Shown: piece after piece, positions 14,713 through 14,851 of the stretch
Numbering within the stretch: the stretch's first letter is position 1
Layout: each line of letters opens with the position of its first letter
Source: CAXXOK01 sp036759125
GTDB lineage: Bacteria > Bacillota > Clostridia > Christensenellales > Aristaeellaceae
Assembly (NCBI GenBank): GCA_036759125.1
Contig: DAIOVG010000053.1
Location: 1 to 14,851 of the forward strand
Length of the DNA stretch: 14,851 bases
Reading direction: 5' to 3'
Program-made: the position numbers and the translations under genes
Notes under the pieces: generated by a model
Databases searched by the model: none
What the model saw: only the letters and a program-made list of their open reading frames with translations
What the model was told of the DNA's origin: nothing

Positions 14713-14851
14713 ATGAAGACAGCCCAAAACGGCGTTGTGACCTTTGCCATCATCGGCTGCGGCGACGTAACCGAGGTGAAGTCCGGGCCTGCGCTGCAGA
14801 AAATTTCGGGCAGCCGACTGAAAACCGTGATGCGGCGCGACGAGGAAAAGC
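14713..14851 (+). CDS. Gfo/Idh/MocA-family oxidoreductase, 5' part only
   Basis: Only the first 46 codons are in the window. After a short lead (MKTAQNGVVT) comes FAIIGCGDVTEVKSGPALQK (residues 11-30), a Rossmann dinucleotide-binding start of GxGxx type followed by the V-K-x-G-P-A/ALQ pattern seen in Gfo/Idh/MocA sugar dehydrogenases, then SRLKTVMRRD, the second strand with its basic cofactor-binding end. These enzymes oxidise or reduce sugars or inositols with NAD(P). The start at 14713 is preceded by AGGAGAG about 9 nt upstream. The substrate cannot be told from this fragment, and I see no evidence for a role in Pel precursor supply. Confidence 0.82.
   Translation, partial: MKTAQNGVVTFAIIGCGDVTEVKSGPALQKISGSRLKTVMRRDEEK

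Overview
The window reads as a GC-rich member of the Bacillota, most likely a clostridial lineage. The basis is the protein families, the strong AGGAGG-type ribosome binding sites and the lack of outer-membrane parts. No rRNA, tRNA, CRISPR array, transposase or integrase gene is visible. Both edges cut through a gene.

The centre is a long leftward (minus-strand) operon starting at a good sigma-70-type promoter (11302-11330) and running off the left edge. In transcription order it encodes: a PelD-type cyclic-di-GMP receptor with an N-terminal SDR-like domain; PelE; a PelA-type deacetylase without the PelA hydrolase domain; glycosyltransferase PelF; membrane protein PelG; a CotH-kinase-family lipoprotein; a VTC/triphosphate-tunnel polyphosphate-polymerase-like protein; a DUF4956 membrane protein; and a truncated secreted glycoside-hydrolase-like protein. 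Genes abut or overlap at almost every junction (ATGA, GTGA and TAAATG joints), so this is one translationally coupled unit of about 11 kb. The first five genes are a Gram-positive Pel exopolysaccharide machine. The last four look like an add-on for modifying, anchoring or trimming the polymer.

Divergent from pelD, with its own promoter (11366-11394), is a membrane diguanylate cyclase with an intact GGDEF motif and no product-inhibition site. PelD next door has the opposite pattern: a retained RxxD binding site and a destroyed GGDEF motif. The simplest reading is a local circuit in which the cyclase makes c-di-GMP, PelD binds it, and PelD with PelE and PelG activates PelF.

The right end (12.7-14.85 kb) is ordinary genome: a leftward DUF2130 coiled-coil protein, a rightward DUF1697 protein and the start of a Gfo/Idh/MocA oxidoreductase. 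There is no gene-free stretch over 300 bases. The gaps at 11240-11449, 12614-12735 and 13945-14113 hold promoters, a probable terminator and divergent start signals.
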